DNA of 64,000 bases, from NCBI GenBank assembly GCA_019096065.1, contig JAGUCH010000003.1:10974001-11038000 (forward strand). Direction: 5' to 3'. This document shows positions 10,908 to 22,988 of the stretch, piece by piece (position 1 is the first letter of the stretch; the number at the start of each line of letters is the position of its first letter). The stretch comes from Paracyclopina nana. Taxonomy: Eukaryota; Arthropoda; Copepoda; Cyclopoida; Cyclopettidae. Under the pieces are notes generated by a model. That model was not told the DNA's origin, did not search any database, and saw only the letters and a program-made list of their open reading frames with translations. Both the position numbers and the translations under genes were made by a program.

Positions 10908-13900
10908 TTAGATGTAGGTATTTTCATTCTTCTCTGATGCGGACGACATGGAATTGTTAGACACAGCCACTGCCACGCTAACAGCCACCAGGTCATTTCC
11001 TGCAAAAGTAAGAAGAACCCTTTCAGCAAGGTCCATTTTTCAAAAGCACTTAGCTGGATGCACAGTTTATTTATAGCTAACAGGAACACATGGACAAGAC
11101 GACCACTTGGCATGCAAAAGGACAAACTTCTTTATGCTTGATCTGGAAATCATCTCATATTACATATATACAGTTAATTACCTCTGCCTAGCTCGTTAAT
11201 CACGCGAAGGCGTTTCTTCGTGTCTGGATGTCCTAAAGAGTGACGAATAGCAAATGATGAAAAGAAATTTTCTCTGGAATTTCACACTCTCTCGAAGAAG
11301 TCAATTACATTTGTGCACGATCAAAGGAACCAAGCATTTTATGTGGACTTTTCAGGCACTTTTTCAGAGAGAAAAAAAAGACACACGCACAATATGGGTG
11401 GAAAGCAATTTCAATTGGGAGCTTTTCAAAAGAGAAGAACATCCTGTCGAGCTACGTACAAGCAAACAACTTTGGCTGAAACTCAATTTTGGTAACAAGA
11501 TGAGCAAGCATGCAGCAGACTTTTTCAACGGCCTAAAAGGGATTCTGCACACACGATACGAGATTTGGGCTTGGATAGCATGCATCTATTGGAACTGTCA
11601 TCGTATTATATATACTTATTTTGAGACCCAAAAGATCAGTAATGCTGCGTGATCGTGAGTGCTGGTCCAGTCCCATTTGGCGACTCCAAAATGGTGAAGA
11701 CATCTTTAAGCATACATAATAATGATAATTTTTCAAAGCTGATGATTATTCTTGATTGCGTGCATTTTTCGACAGGTCTTTTTCAGCAACTCACCATCCT
11801 CGCCCTCATTGATCACGGACATGGACGAGGCCGTGGAGGATTTGCCCACGGTGAGCTTGGTGACGTTTCCGGCTGCGGCTGTCATGCCAGAAAATAATTT
11901 CGAGGCCGAGGGGAACATTTCGTGAGGGTTGTTGTACGAGGCCATGCGTGAGAACCTCATGTTGGGGGGCAGCCCATCTCTGCTCTGGCCTCCGCCGTTG
12001 GAGGCCGCCTTGCTCTGGCCTCCAGCGGCCTCGATTTCACCGTCGGGTGTCATTCGATCCTAAGGCGAAAATTATCGAATTTCGATGAGAAACGAGGTAT
12101 CCATACCTTATACAATATTATGAGGAATTCTTGAAAAGCAGATATAAAATGCTTGTGGGTTACTAAGAAAAGCATCCAAAAACTGGGTAGAAGTAAGATT
12201 GGGCGAAATTAAATCAGATGAAGCACAACTATTAGCTGTAATTGGGAGTTTGTACAGATGAAAGAAATTCTTTTGATTCTTTGTCGGTGTAAAAATGCTG
12301 GCAGAAGAAAGCTGCAAAGTAATTTTAATGAAAAAGTGACAGAATCACATTCTAAGAGAAAAAGTTCAGAATCTTGTCAGATAGCTTCATATTAAGCCTT
12401 GTCCCAATAATGCATTGAACTAATACATTTCATTATAGGTATCATATCAAGGATGATAATGGAGAAGGGATTTTAAGGACTAATATATGGACGTTTTTGC
12501 GTGAGCAATGAACCAAAATACACAAAAGGAATCTAAGCAAGTATGTTAGAAAATGGCAATAAACTCTGCTCACGAAACCACTTGAGTAATCCGTAAAAAA
12601 TAGCTGCACACACATCGATCAAAAATGCAATCACAACTCTATGGTATAGAGTGACTAAGAAGTGGTGTTTTCTTTGCAAAAATAGTACTTACAGCTGCAG
12701 TGAAAGCATCTTCTTTCATGTATTGCTGCTCAACCCAGGCATCTGCGGGGTAAGCGGATTCGCCATGTTTCAAGAGGTCCATGCCTTGAATAGAGGGAAT
12801 ATTTCATGAGCTAATTTCCACAGCTACCTCGTAAATCTTTTCCTGTCCTGACTGCCAAATTTCAAGGCTCCCAGGTCAATTTGCTGGGTATAGAAAAAGG
12901 GCCGAAAAAAGCGACAAGCTTCCAAAATTGCACCACAGATGGCGCTGTATGCCAATTAGTTTCAAAGGTAAACAAAAAACTTATCCATAAACGCACATTA
13001 ATATAAATATTTCTTTTTTTTTTCAGGACTCTGTAAAGTTTTTATGGCATTGTTTGATTATACCTTTGAACTCGTGCTCTGGCTCGACGCGGAGCATTCT
13101 GAGTTTCTTGAGGACATAAAACATGATGAAGCAATTGATGCCAGTCCAGCTGACGATTGCTACGAGGCCAATAATGTTCCACGCGAGTCCCAAAGCGGCC
13201 TCGGAGGAGCCTCCGCTTAATATGATTCCGTCCCATTTTAGCAAGTAGACGGCCAAAATGCCCCAGATGCCACCAGCTCCATGTACAGGAATGGCATCAA
13301 GTGGGTCATCAATCTTGGGAAAAATAAAAGTTGATTTTCATAATAAAAGTTCAAGAAATTCTTTGACTTTGAATGGTGCCATTAAGCTAAAAATACCAGA
13401 TGTGGCTTTTTTGGTTAACTATGCTTTTTGGCATTTTTGGCAAGCATTTGGCGGAAAAGGTTGAGTTGCATCTGGTATTTCACAAATAAACAAATAGCTG
13501 CGCCATCTAGCGTGAGTAATCATGGGATATGATGTGGTCTCTTTTCATTGTGAGGAAATGGATGGCACTTTTAGAAAGCTTACCTTGCACCTGATAAGCA
13601 AGTAGTTGCAAACAATGAACAAAGGCCCACTGAGAGCTCCGATTAAAACGGCTGCCCAAGCTGGATAGACATTGCATCCAGCACAAAGAGCAACAGTGCC
13701 TAAAAATGAGGCAATACAGCATTTTTTCGCCTATAACATATAGTTTGCTTTTATTATACCAGTCAGTGAGCCATTCATGGTGATGAGGAAACTGTAGTTG
13801 CTCCCAGTTCCAGGGACGATTCCAGTTTTGTTGAAGATGAGAGTTGCCAGGCCTGCTGCACTGGTGCCAAGGGCAGTGTTGACAATTGAGGTTGCTATGG

Positions 13901-16900
13901 CCTCTCCATCTCCAGGATTGGATATGCTGCCCTGTAAAATATGAGCTAGCATGAAAAGGGGGCTGTTTAAGGCTGAAAAGCCTGCAATAATGCATCAAGT
14001 CAAGGCATATAACCGTAACAACCGAAGAAGTTGTGCATCATTTGCTTAGAATAGCTCTCAGAGGAGCAATAAGTGCAAAACTTGGCCTTGTTTTCATTTT
14101 CAACCGCAAGGTGGCGCCAGGGAGGAAAAGCTAATTTAATAAAAAGGATCTGCATTGAAAGGCTCTTTCAGTATACTTTTCATTGCACTTTTTTTCATTT
14201 TATTGCACACTAGAGACTTCATTATGTTACTCTAGATACAGGCTACTTTTCCCAGAAACTCAGGCATATTTAGGCAGGGAAAATCCTCATCATTTGCTGA
14301 GTATTCAGCTTTGATGCAGCATGGCTATTTTGAGCTGAGCTAAAGTTCCCAACTAAAATAGTCTCTCTTCAACTTTCAGCAAACAAAACTTCACAAATGG
14401 AAAGTGAGCATAAATGGCTCATAGCTTTCAATTCATCATCATCATACTGAATTATTATAGGGAGCAAAAGAAAGGGCTTACTTGTTTGGTGCCATTGCAG
14501 GCAAAAAAGCCAAAAATCAAAATGAGTCCCCCCAGGGCTGACAAGGGAACTGAGTGGCCTGGCATGGGCACAGGTTTGCCCTTTTTGTCAAATCTGCCAG
14601 TTCGTGGCCCCATGAGCACACAGCCAACCAGAGCACACACAGCTGAAAGGGAAATCCGTTTTCATTTATGCTTGGCTAGACATTCATAGGCATATAAATA
14701 TATTTTGGTCTGGATACAAACATAGTTGTATGAACTGTAAGAAAGTAAATATTTGCTTGGGTTTGAGCACTTCCCAAAGCTGCGGAAAAAGTATCTCCTT
14801 TTGTGCACTTTCTAAGGTCTGCCAATATGTCAAAATGCTATATACATAGTAGAGACTGCGTTTTCTGAGCTTGTGGCAAACTTGTGATATTCTGTTGTTT
14901 CTCAGTGCAAACTTTTCCCTTAGTCCAAGTGACGCAGTTTTTGTGCCCAAAACTTTCTATAAAAAACCTACAAAATTGTTATATCTTGCACTTTTCTCTA
15001 ATGAGGAATGCTGTACTGCAAAGCTGGGATTATTACATGTAGCCAAACACTAATTATACACATTTTAAAAGAGCATTTTGGTGCCATACCTCCAGTGAGG
15101 TGGACTACTGCACTTCCAGCAAAATCATGGAAGCCATTGATGCTCAACCAGCCCTCTGGGTGCCATGCCCAGTGTGCAATAATGGGGTAGATGAAGCCTG
15201 TGATCATGATGCTGTAGACGATGTAGGCAATAAAGTTGCACCTTTCTGCCAGAGAGCCAGAGACCAGAGTGGCTGCAGTGGCTGCAAAAACGAACTGGAA
15301 GAACCATTTGGACAGTTTATAAGCTGCAATTAAAAGAGAAAGAAGAAGTTGCTGCTGCTGCATCAAAGAGCCACAATTGTTTACCAACCTGGCATGCCAG
15401 AGAAGAAAAAGTAAGAAGTGCCAATGAACCTCCCCCAAGATGAGCCATATGACAGAGCAAAGCCAACAGCCCAGTAAACTAGGGCTGCAATGCACATGTC
15501 TAGCCAGTTTTTAATGAGGATATTAACCGTGTTTTTGGACCTGTAGAAAAAGAGCACATAAAAATCCGAAGCTGAAGTTGTTCTTTTTTTGCCACGTCAA
15601 CAACTCATACAGCTAAGAATTCATGCGGGAAATTGAAATTTTATGACCATGTACCCAGTAGTGTCCTTGGCATATGCAAAAAGATTGCTTTTTTATAGCT
15701 ACCAGACCTTGCTTTTTTGCCATAGGCTAAAAGTGGCATTTTTCTGAAAGATTTGGCTTTAAAGTCAAGAAGGCGCCTTGACAACAACAACCAGGTCTAA
15801 ATCTTTATGACAGCTGCCATCCTTCAATTCAAAAGTTACATCATGCATAAATGCATCTCACTCAACTGAAGCAGAGTTTTAAAAAGTGTCGCAGAGAATT
15901 TTCAATGCAGCAAATTATCTCCAGTTTTACCTGACAGCTCCAGCTTCCATGAAAGCAAATCCACATTGCATGAAGAAAATGATGATGGACATGATGAGCA
16001 GAAAGAAGTGGTCCACCTCTTTGGGAGGCTTCTCCTGATTGATCAACCAGTCTCTTTGGTTCACTTTGTGCGTCTCATTGTTGTAAATGGTGGCCAATGC
16101 CTGGACATGATCCTCTTCCATGAAACTGGCCAAAATTGTTCTGCAATGAAATTAAGTGAGCACTTTGAGCCTTTTTTCACTATTAGTGTATGGCAAAAGC
16201 ATAAATGTGACAGCAGCAGCTGGAGAAGCTGGAGCATGCAAAATTCATGAAATGCCTTTGGGTACCTCTACACATAGTATAAAGTCTGCACATAGCTTGA
16301 ATGATTTATGCTATGCTCTTATGTATTTACCTGTTATTTCTTGGCTGCAAGTGGCGGAAGTTGTTGCCTATGCGTTTCCCCAGATTATTTTGCAGGGAGT
16401 GGAAGGCAGCCAATTGCTCCTCTGAGATGGCCAAGGTGTTGCGAAACACAGTCCAGGCCACGCCCTCGTGGCACGAGGGCGTGGTCAGGGAGCCAATGTA
16501 GCGGAAAAACTCCCATGGGGAATCCGGAAGGAAGCTGGCTAATGTCAAATTAGGTAAAGAGACAGGAGGGGCCTCATTAGAAGTAGTGGCCTTTCTGATT
16601 AATTTGAGGCCGCTCGTGAGGTCGGCCAAGGCCTCATTATCTTCTTTTTGAATTTCGAACAGGGTGGAAAGTATGGCCAGTCCATCTGGCTTGGCTGCAG
16701 CTTGAGCAAGGCTTGTGTACCTGAGCAAATTATTACACAATTATGTATAAGATTAAAATACATATATGGATACAGCTCACTTGGAATTGAAATGGATGAG
16801 GTGAGTTTCCAATGGGAAGGAGACACCATTCACCAAATGCTCTGATCCCTTATTGGAGCCTTTGTTGCCCCAGTGGAAGTGGATCTGAGCCAGGGAAAAA

Positions 16901-17217
16901 AGGCCATCAAGGCCACCCCCAAAGCACTCTGCTGCCTTCGAAGCATTGGGCTTTAGTACAGCAGTGTAGCCATTGTTATACAAGGTAGCAGAGGTGAGTG
17001 GGAGGTCATAGCCCACAAACTGGAGAGGCTGCATTTCGAGGTCGAGGTCAAAGGCTGGAGATTCCAAGTTGACCGGAGATTGTCTTGAGCCTTTGCTGCA
17101 AAGTCCTGGCCAGTGCCTCTGCTTGGAGTAGGACCACGTGAGGTCATGCTGGCCTCTGAGGCCTCCAACGAAGGCCGTGGTCAAGACGAGGACGACCTCG
17201 AGCTGCATCACTGTCAT
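10908..17217 (-). CDS. Carbonic anhydrase-ammonium transporter fusion protein
   Basis: Thirteen exons, complement of 10908-10999, 11182-11232, 11795-12059, 12693-12784, 13064-13313, 13584-13699, 13760-13931, 14482-14642, 15090-15323, 15389-15540, 15931-16140, 16331-16720 and 16781-17217. All junctions are in phase, 873 residues. Residues 1-22 look like a signal peptide. About 24-272 is an alpha-carbonic anhydrase with zinc ligands His113, His115 (QIHFHWG) and His139 (ETHLIHFN), Glu126/Glu137, the [10 protein letters not shown] loop with the catalytic Thr, and Cys40 plus the loop Cys matching the disulfide of secreted CAs; the His64 position is Tyr84. A linker of about 45 residues leads to an Amt/MEP transporter from about residue 321, with eleven expected helices, the [11 protein letters not shown] motif (Asp, first pore His), [10 protein letters not shown] (second pore His), and the cytosolic [13 protein letters not shown] tail. 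Neither domain shows a lesion. The CA would lie outside the cell or in a vesicle lumen, at the pore entrance. Confidence 0.8.
13385..13512 (-). repeat. Dispersed repeat family, copy 1
   Basis: Read on the minus strand it begins CGCTAGATGGCGCAGC, contains TTCCGCC and AAAAATGCCAAAAAGC, and ends CCACATCTGGTATTTTT. The same order of words recurs at 17985, 55325 and 56970 (see findings). It lies in an intron of the CA-Amt gene. No ORF. Confidence 0.55.
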
Positions 17218-18894
17218 GATGATCAGTGAGGTCCAGAGCTTGACATTACACTGAAGGGTGGTAAAAGCTACTGCTATACGAGTGCGAGCTCTCTTTTTCG
17301 TGCGTATATTTACTGCGCACCTGGCGACAGCTCCGCAAACATCAGAAAGAGCAATTGCTTATTTTTCGTCCACTTTTTCCTCTTATAGTCTATGCCATTC
17401 CACCAATAAGCTACAGCCAAAGTCCAGCGGCCTCTAGAGGTCTTTGTAGTACTGCTACATAAATCTTAGATCACCTGGATCACGAGACAGCTTCATAATA
17501 ATAAGGATATTGAGTAATTCTTGCATTCAGCATGTTTCCTTAGTTTCAGCGCTTTTGAGTGGGTTTTTGATTGACGTAAAAAAGCAATAATATGTAATCT
17601 ACACGTGTTTGCTTTTAGGTTATAACATCAAGATATGCCACTTATGTAACTCTGAGCTATAATACCCTGTGAGCCATTGAATTTTCCTTATATAGTGCTA
17701 AATTTGGTGACACAAAATGAGGCTTTGTTCGATTTTGAAGGCACGACCCAGGATAAAGGAAATTGGCTGTTCAAATATGGCGAAAGGGATTTTTGACATG
17801 CCACTTCTCTCTATTGGGTAAGGAATATATATATGCTTACCAGTGTGGAAATCGAGTTACCTCGAATTTTGCATTCATGGCTCACTCGAAATTTCGATAA
17901 CTTTACTTTGATAATTGAGCAGGGAAGTAATTCACTAACTCACACCTAGAGGCTGTAGCCAAGGCTACAACAAAACGCTTGCTGAGTTTATCCGCTAGAT
18001 GGAGCTACGATTTGTTTTGCAGAAATAGCGTGCGGGAATAAAGCTATTTTCGCCATTTCAAAGTCAAAATTGCCAGAAGCGCAAGAAGAAATAAAAATCA
18101 CTTCTGGTATTTTGGCAAAAATCTTGACAAAAAAGAAAAACTTAAAAGAAAAGAAATCCACTTGTGGTATTTTTGACAAAATATTAAATAGAATAAAAAT
18201 CCGCCTCCTGTATTTTTGCCCCTACATAAATTAAATCCATTGAGTTGGCACTAACCAAGACATTCAGGCCTAATCAAGCTCACTGTTCTGAGTTTTTTTC
18301 AAAGGTATAAATGAGCATTTATCATGCTAATCCAAGTTGGCAGTTTGGCTGCCATTAAAAGGGCCCTTAATCATTTGTGCATGCACGCGCGCAGTGAATT
18401 TCCCCTATATAAATCTAATCTAAATAAATTCAACTCAGACTAGAACTTCTGGGGAAGTTGCTGCTTTTGAACTCTCAGCTAAATCATTTCCCTAAAAGCT
18501 TCTTTGCTTAGTCAAGATAGGGGGTAAAGCTTAAAAATGGAGGACTTGCAGCTTTCTTTCAGTCAATTCATTCAATTTTGATAAAGGGAGAAAAGTCGGA
18601 GTATTCCATTTTTTTTAAAAGTAGGAAAAAAGGAAATATTCGTATCAATCCAAATATGGGTCTAATTTATGCTGAGCCTACAGATTTCCATTTTAGCTTA
18701 GCTTCGAATATGCAGAAGAGAGAGAAACGTTTCCATAATGTGTAGTAATGAACATCAAAAGAGAAGTTTACCTGGAATTTCAGTTTCACCTAGGGACAAA
18801 TGTTGTCAGCCATCGGACGATTTCTTCTTTTTGCGTCAGTTGGCGGATCCACAAAATCGTAGCATTGCTCAGTCTTCATGAAAGTTGTACAAGG
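17218..18894. promoter_or_regulatory. Divergent intergenic region, CA-Amt / sugar porter
   Basis: About 1.7 kb between two divergently transcribed genes, so it should hold both promoters. It also contains a dispersed repeat copy near 18.0 kb. No specific factor site could be assigned with confidence. Confidence 0.4.
17985..18115 (+). repeat. Dispersed repeat family, copy 2
   Basis: Begins CCGCTAGATGGAGCTACG, contains TATTTTCGCCATTTC and ends CACTTCTGGTATTTTGG. The end motif is then repeated twice more in tandem with changes (about 18158 and 18205), suggesting local duplication of the 3' end. Confidence 0.6.
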
Positions 18895-21078
18895 ATGGGA
18901 CGTCACTTAATGCCAACGTCCTCAGAGGACTCGGCCTCGGGTGGTGACAATCATTACTCCACTGCCAAAACGTTGCAAAGGCAACAAACAGTTAAAAGTC
19001 AAGGCCAAAAAACAGGGCTTGGTAGCACAACTCTGGCCTTGTATGGGAATGATGATTATTACCATTCAGAGCCATTGCTTCAGAAACGAGTAAGCTCTTT
19101 TAATTATGCATTTCCTCTGATCTGAAATCGATATAAATTGTATGCTAGATCCTATGGAATTAGGTGAGAAAATGAAGCCCTCCTAAAGGAGTTTTCTGCA
19201 GCAGAAATTGTAAAAGATGCTGGCTGGTGTTGACAGGTGCAAGGAGTAATTACAACAATACTCTGCTGCCATAGTTGAAGTAGGTGTAAAAAGCACGTTT
19301 CTCTTCTCGGTTTTTCCCATATATACACCGTTTTGTGCTGCTGCACATATATATAAAATATGCTCTTTTGTCAAATGTCAAGCGCCATATAATAATTGAT
19401 CAAAGGCCTGCTCTTCCAAAAACGAGAAAAAGCTGCCCGAAATAAACTTGGAAAAATATATAGTACTTAAAAAATATGGTCCAATTTTAGATTGTGGTCA
19501 TGGTTTGCCTATATCTGGGTCCATTGGCCTGCGGATTCAGCTCAAGCTTGATCAGCATAAAACAAAGAGGATTCAGGTCTCCAGATGGATCTCCGGATTG
19601 GACAGACCACTTGATCTTGCTCGGTGGCCTCGTGGGCTCCGTCATTTTCCTGCCACTCAGCCTTCGTTTTCTGGGGAGAATCAAGACGGCTGCAGCCATT
19701 TCATTCATCCTTTTCTTCGCCACCGTGATGACAATGGTGTCGGACAACGAAGGATCGACGGGCTGGATGTCAAGGTTGGCTGAATTCTTGATTGGCCTCT
19801 CCCTTGGCCTCTATATGCCAACGCAGCCTTTGATAATAGCCGAGACGGCGAAACCGTCACAAAGGTGAAAAAAAAATTATGTCGAGTTTTTTCTTTCATC
19901 AAAATAATTCATTATTTCATGCAGGGCAACTTTGGCTGCGCTCAACTACGTGATATTGGCAGCAGGCTCCCTATTTGCACACCTTCTGTCACACCTGGTG
20001 CCATGGGTGTCTGGCCTTTGCGTCATGAACTTTGTCATCTTGTCAATCCACTTTGTGGCCCTGGGCTTTTTCCACCCGGACACTCCGAGGTATTTGTTTG
20101 CTGTCAGGGACAAAAAGGCCCAGTGTGCCAATTCTCTGCAGTGGCTACGTGGGAAAATGGCCGATATTGGCGAGGAATACACCGAATTGGCCGATTCCAT
20201 AACTTTATTCGGACCTCCAGAGAGAATCACCACACTGTCAATCCTCCAAGAAAGGTAATTATCACACATCCAGGCAAATACTACATTAGGTTACTATAAT
20301 GTATATAATCCTTTTCTCAATACATTCCAGGGCCGTCCTCCAGCCTCTGATAACAGCAATTACCCTAATGACATTGACTGCTTTGTCTGGCCTCCTCAAT
20401 ATCACTTTCCTGCTGAGGTCCAACCTGAGGCTGGGCCAAGCGGAGCAGATGTCAACCCATAACAGTGGCAGCTATCATGTAATGGAAATGGGCTATGTCG
20501 TTGCTGGAGTCTATGTGGCAGCTCCCCTCATAATGTGCTCACTCGTGCACAAAATCGGGCAGAAAATGTTCATGCTCGTCTCAGCTGGCCTCATGACAGC
20601 CTCGCTCCTCTTCCTCACTCTGTTGTCCCATTTTCAAGGCAACAACCTGCTGCAATTCATGGCCAACTCTCCTGGCTTTGGGTGGACTGTACAAACCGCA
20701 GTCGTGGTTTTTCTCACAGGCCATCACATTGGAGTGGGGCCCTTGTCCTGGATCATGATGGTGGAGATCATGCCCATCAAGTCGCTTGAAATAGGCCTGT
20801 CTCTCGCCTCGTCAGTGTGGTGGGCCTTCAGCCTGGTCTTCTCAATGACCTTGGAGCCAATTGTGAGTGCCATAGGAATGACGGGGCTATTTGCCATTCA
20901 CGCAGTAGTCTGTGGCCTCATGTACGTTTTCGTGCTTCAAATCATCCCCGACATCAGGGCCAACAGCCTCACAGAAATCGAGGACTTTTATCGTGCCATA
21001 ACCACAGAGGCCAATTTGCTCGATGGCAAGTTTCGCTTTAGCTTCCGCAGCAACGCGAGCTCCGCCACCAACTTTTAG
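18895..21078 (+). CDS. MFS sugar transporter (Tret1/GLUT-like sugar porter)
   Basis: Four exons, 18895-19089, 19491-19864, 19925-20254 and 20331-21078, in phase, 548 residues. It would be a twelve-helix plasma-membrane facilitator for a hexose or trehalose. Family marks: LRFLGRIKT in the loop after helix 2, HPDTPRYL at the helix 6 end (usual PESPRYL), and GPLSWIMMVEIMP near helix 10 (usual GPxxWxxxxEI). The PETKG end motif is not evident. The first exon encodes a hydrophilic Ser/Gln-rich cytosolic N-terminus with no intron-phase ambiguity; its start ATG at 18895 is preferred over an upstream in-frame ATG (18748) because the tail after it is Ser-rich and cytosolic in character. The substrate cannot be told from sequence. 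Confidence 0.85.
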
Positions 21079-21089
21079 TTTACAAATGT

Positions 21090-22457
21090 TTACAAAGGCT
21101 CAGCCTCGACGAGGACATGCTCACGTTTGTACTGACTATCACTGCTACCCCAGCAACTCTTGACGCATGTGTAGACGAGAACGTTTCCGAACTCAATGCC
21201 ACTATTAGCGGCTTTTGCCGAGGAGGCCAAAACGAGGCTTGGAATCAGCGTGGGCAACAGTTGGATTTCACAAGTGACTGGCCCTCCACAATTGGAGCAT
21301 CGGTGCGGTAAGCTCAATTCCTTCTCTGGTTGCTGACAAATGAATAAAGGAACGTGACGAACATCATTACAGTACCTAAAAAAATTAAGCATTAAAATAA
21401 GAAACTTTTGAAGTGATCTTGAAACATTTACCTCAAGACATGCCCATGGTTGCGGTTTATGGCAGTGATGAACTTATGCAACCCCATGTCACCATGTCGA
21501 GGTGCCACTTCTTCATACCCATCATGACAAGGCTGTGGTTGGCCTTTTTCATCACCAGCAGCAGCTGCCATTGACTCACGAGCTTTGTACTCCATCAACA
21601 ATTGACGTTCGTGCTCAGACAACTCCAGCTCGTTTTGGTAATCCTCTTCCACAGCCAGAAAATGAGGTTTGAAATGCCCACTGATTTTCTCGGTAGAATT
21701 TTGAGATCCGCCAAAAAATAGGCCAGGAATTGCAGAATTATTGGCAACTAGGCCCACATCTGGAGGTGGATCCAAGATGACATCTTGAATTTGGTCAGCC
21801 TCAACTTCAGCAGAGGCTTCATCATTCAATCTGGCAACTGCTCCAGACGGCTGAGGACTCTCTGCCATAGGATTGCCATTAGGATCACAGTCAAGTTTGA
21901 GCTCCTCCAGAGTCCCTGTCACTTTGGAGGCAAGATTATCATCCTCGTCGCCCCAATCATCATCAATGTCCCATTCCAGTTTTTCTGCAGGTGCAGTTTG
22001 GTTCTTTGCTGACAAAGCCTCCGATTTGGCCACACATTGACCTCGAAAACACTTCCAGCTAAAAATGATGATAATAGTAACTCAATCCTCACAACTTTAA
22101 TTACTAGTACCTGGGTGAGGCGTTCCAGCATGAGGTCTGAATGCAAGCAAAGATGTAAAGTGTTCTGTGGTAGATGGAGGTTTCTTGAGGAGCGTATATT
22201 TGACATACAAGAACGCATGGTGATTGACATTGGCAGCATGCCAACTCAGACTCGGGAATTTCACCCACAATCCAATCCTATACAATAAGAAATGACTGAG
22301 AAATCTGTATAATAACATCACAACAGCTCAAGAGCGTTACCGGTGATCCCCCAATTTTGTTGGTAGTAAAATCAACTTGATAATTCCTTCCTCCGGTAAT
22401 TTCCTCATCCGGATAGCCCAACAAGATGGGAAAACTTCTTGATTTAGCTACGGCCAT
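21090..22457 (-). CDS. Programmed cell death protein 2-like (PDCD2L)
   Basis: Four exons, complement of 21090-21375, 21432-22058, 22111-22277 and 22341-22457, in phase, 398 residues. The N-terminus ILLGYPDEEI and NKIGGSPDWIVGE, followed by a cysteine zinc cluster (ACCQCQSPCVLVCQ ... IFACIQTSCWNASP, then SWKCFRGQ), match PDCD2L. The C-terminal part has the second cysteine group (HRCSNCGGPVTCEIQLLP and VLVYTCVKSCW) of the PDCD2 C domain. PDCD2 proteins act as dedicated chaperones for 40S ribosomal protein uS5 (RPS2) and in ribosome export. Between the two halves lies a long acidic linker. The inner Met (22457) is preferred over one at 22490 because it aligns with the family start. Confidence 0.9.
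21343..21348 (+). terminator. Candidate poly(A) signal of sugar porter
   Basis: AATAAA on the plus strand 265 nt after the transporter stop. It lies inside the last exon of PDCD2L on the other strand, so the two mRNAs would overlap tail to tail. Confidence 0.45.
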
Positions 22458-22988
22458 AATGCAATCATTGAAAGGAATTTCCACAAGCACAGCAAGAAAA
22501 ACACTTAAACAGCCTCGTGCTAAATTTTGAGTAAATGTTGAGACTTTGTTTTGATTTTCGTCTGAGTTTGCGCCGATGAAACGATTCGAAAATAGAGCCC
22601 GAGCAAAAAAATTGAAAATGAGTTTATTATATTAACGATCATCATTTCTGATAAATAATGGCACTTATGTCCTCTTGAAATATTTTAGCTTTTTCTGAAA
22701 TCTTAAATCCAAATTAACAGAGTATTTTTTTGCATAAAGATTATTCACAACAAATTAAGATTAGGCCTCAGTTCTATTGGTTCATTCTACCAGCATTTTT
22801 CGCTAACTCAATCAGCTTTTTCGCGGGCTAGTTTTCCAACTAGAGAACAGAGATTTAACTGGTTTCACCAGGATCTGTCACCCTAGCAGTTTTGTGATTT
22901 TGTCAGTAAGTTTGATACCATTGAGTTGGAGTATTGCACCATTTTTCACAACGTGGAAGTCTGATTTTCAGTAAAAGTTAATATCATT
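22458..22988. promoter_or_regulatory. Divergent promoter region, PDCD2L / NDRG
   Basis: 531 bp between divergent start codons, AT-rich, with no coding signal. It must contain both transcription starts. Confidence 0.4.

Noticed and set aside
11254-11652. 132-codon plus-strand frame inside an intron of the CA-Amt gene
   Set aside because: No domain, no start context, and composition like the surrounding intron.
16141-16330. Model of two separate genes, secreted CA and Amt
   Set aside because: The TAA right after the CA exon allows it, but the donor matches the consensus, the phase to the Amt exon is exact, no separate Amt promoter or first exon is seen, and no CA poly(A) signal lies in the intron. 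Kept as an alternative isoform.
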